From Sporomusaceae bacterium FL31 (GTDB lineage Bacteria; Bacillota; Negativicutes; DSM-1736; Dendrosporobacteraceae), in NCBI GenBank assembly GCA_003990955.1, contig BIFV01000008.1:241066-305065 (forward strand): a DNA stretch of 64,000 nucleotides, read 5' to 3'. The translations under genes were made by a program, and so were the position numbers. Below, piece after piece: positions 63,740-64,000 of the stretch. Within the stretch, counting starts at the first letter, position 1. Every line of letters begins with the position of its first letter. Under the pieces are notes generated by a model. It saw nothing but the letters and a program-made list of their open reading frames with translations. It had not been told where the DNA came from and searched no databases.

Positions 63740-64000
63740 TCAGATTGTGTCCATAAAGTTTTTTTCTACTTTACTGAATAAAACAACTCCAAATATTAGG
63801 AAAACGATAGTAATTGTTCCACTCATCCCCCAATACCACAGTGGAATCATCTGACCACCAAGAAAAGCATACCGAAAAATCTCAACAATTGCGGTCATTG
63901 GATTGAAAATTAAGACCCAGTTCATAAAACCTGACGCCATTGATACAGGGTATACTATTGGTGTAGCATACATCCAAAGCTGAACGCCAAAAGAAACTAA
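63740..64000 (-). CDS. wzm: O-antigen ABC transporter permease, C-terminal part
   Basis: The last 86 codons of the membrane partner of Wzt; the 5' part is outside the window. VSFGVQLWMYATPIVYPVS is a signature of ABC-2 polysaccharide permeases, followed by FNPMTAIVEIFRYAFLG and a last membrane helix (GTITIVFLIFGVVLFSKVE). It ends in the motif EKNFMDTI. The Wzm/Wzt pair defines the ABC-dependent O-antigen pathway. Confidence 0.93.
   Translation of the reverse strand, partial: LVSFGVQLWMYATPIVYPVSMASGFMNWVLIFNPMTAIVEIFRYAFLGGQMIPLWYWGMSGTITIVFLIFGVVLFSKVEKNFMDTI

Overview
The window reads as chromosomal DNA of a motile, diderm low-G+C Firmicute, most likely a Negativicute of the Sporomusa/Pelosinus type. 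Two things point there together. The flagellar late-gene order is that of Firmicutes (comFC, a YvyF-like gene, flgM, flgN, flgK, flgL, DUF6470, fliW, csrA, flaG, fliD, fliS, fliT, flagellin). The window also carries outer-membrane functions: a type IV pilus/type II-like secretin and an ABC-type O-antigen exporter with a Wzt carrying a C-terminal cargo domain. I saw no rRNA, tRNA, CRISPR array, transposase or phage gene. The assignment is inferred from gene content, not from a marker gene.

Layout. 1-6.3 kb: the 5' part of an amino-acid-type ABC solute-binding lipoprotein, a zinc-ribbon protein behind a long, apparently structured leader RNA, a fused glycosyltransferase/methyltransferase, a divergent ferredoxin-like/Crp-Fnr pair around a perfect 19-bp palindrome, and fliB with a small partner. 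6.3-16.4 kb: flagellar filament, hook-junction, chaperone and anti-sigma genes, all on the minus strand, with three sigma-D-type promoters and a flagellin leader carrying a CsrA-type hairpin. 16.6-30.8 kb: housekeeping and accessory genes, namely HD-GYP, comFC, recD2, TSCPD protein, a sigma-factor/DUF1659/DUF2922/YvrJ cassette, an ABC-F ATPase, an encapsulin shell with its ferritin-like cargo, a possible ComK-like protein, a response regulator, a secretin with its PilP-like partner, and pgi.

31-64 kb: one long minus-strand surface-polysaccharide (O-antigen type) locus. It holds genes for dTDP-rhamnose (rfbABCD), UDP-glucose (galU), GDP-mannose (phosphomannomutase, manC), GDP-fucose (gmd, fcl), probably GDP-perosamine (DegT aminotransferase), UDP-glucuronate, UDP-xylose and UDP-galacturonate (ugd, uxs, epimerase), about ten glycosyltransferases, methyltransferases, an ATP-grasp protein, and Wzt/Wzm export. 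From about 42 kb on it becomes visibly more A+T rich. A patch of decayed genes (39.2-40.5 kb) holds remnants of a PfkB kinase and of S-adenosylhomocysteine hydrolase joined at a perfect 30-bp palindrome.

How the genes fit together: FlgM and sigma-D would time expression of the filament genes; FliW/CsrA would adjust flagellin translation; FliS, FliT and FlgN are export chaperones; FliB would methylate flagellin. In the polysaccharide locus the sugar-nucleotide enzymes feed the glycosyltransferases, and Wzm/Wzt export the finished chain. Most starts were set from visible ribosome-binding sites. Function calls rest on motif recognition without database searches.
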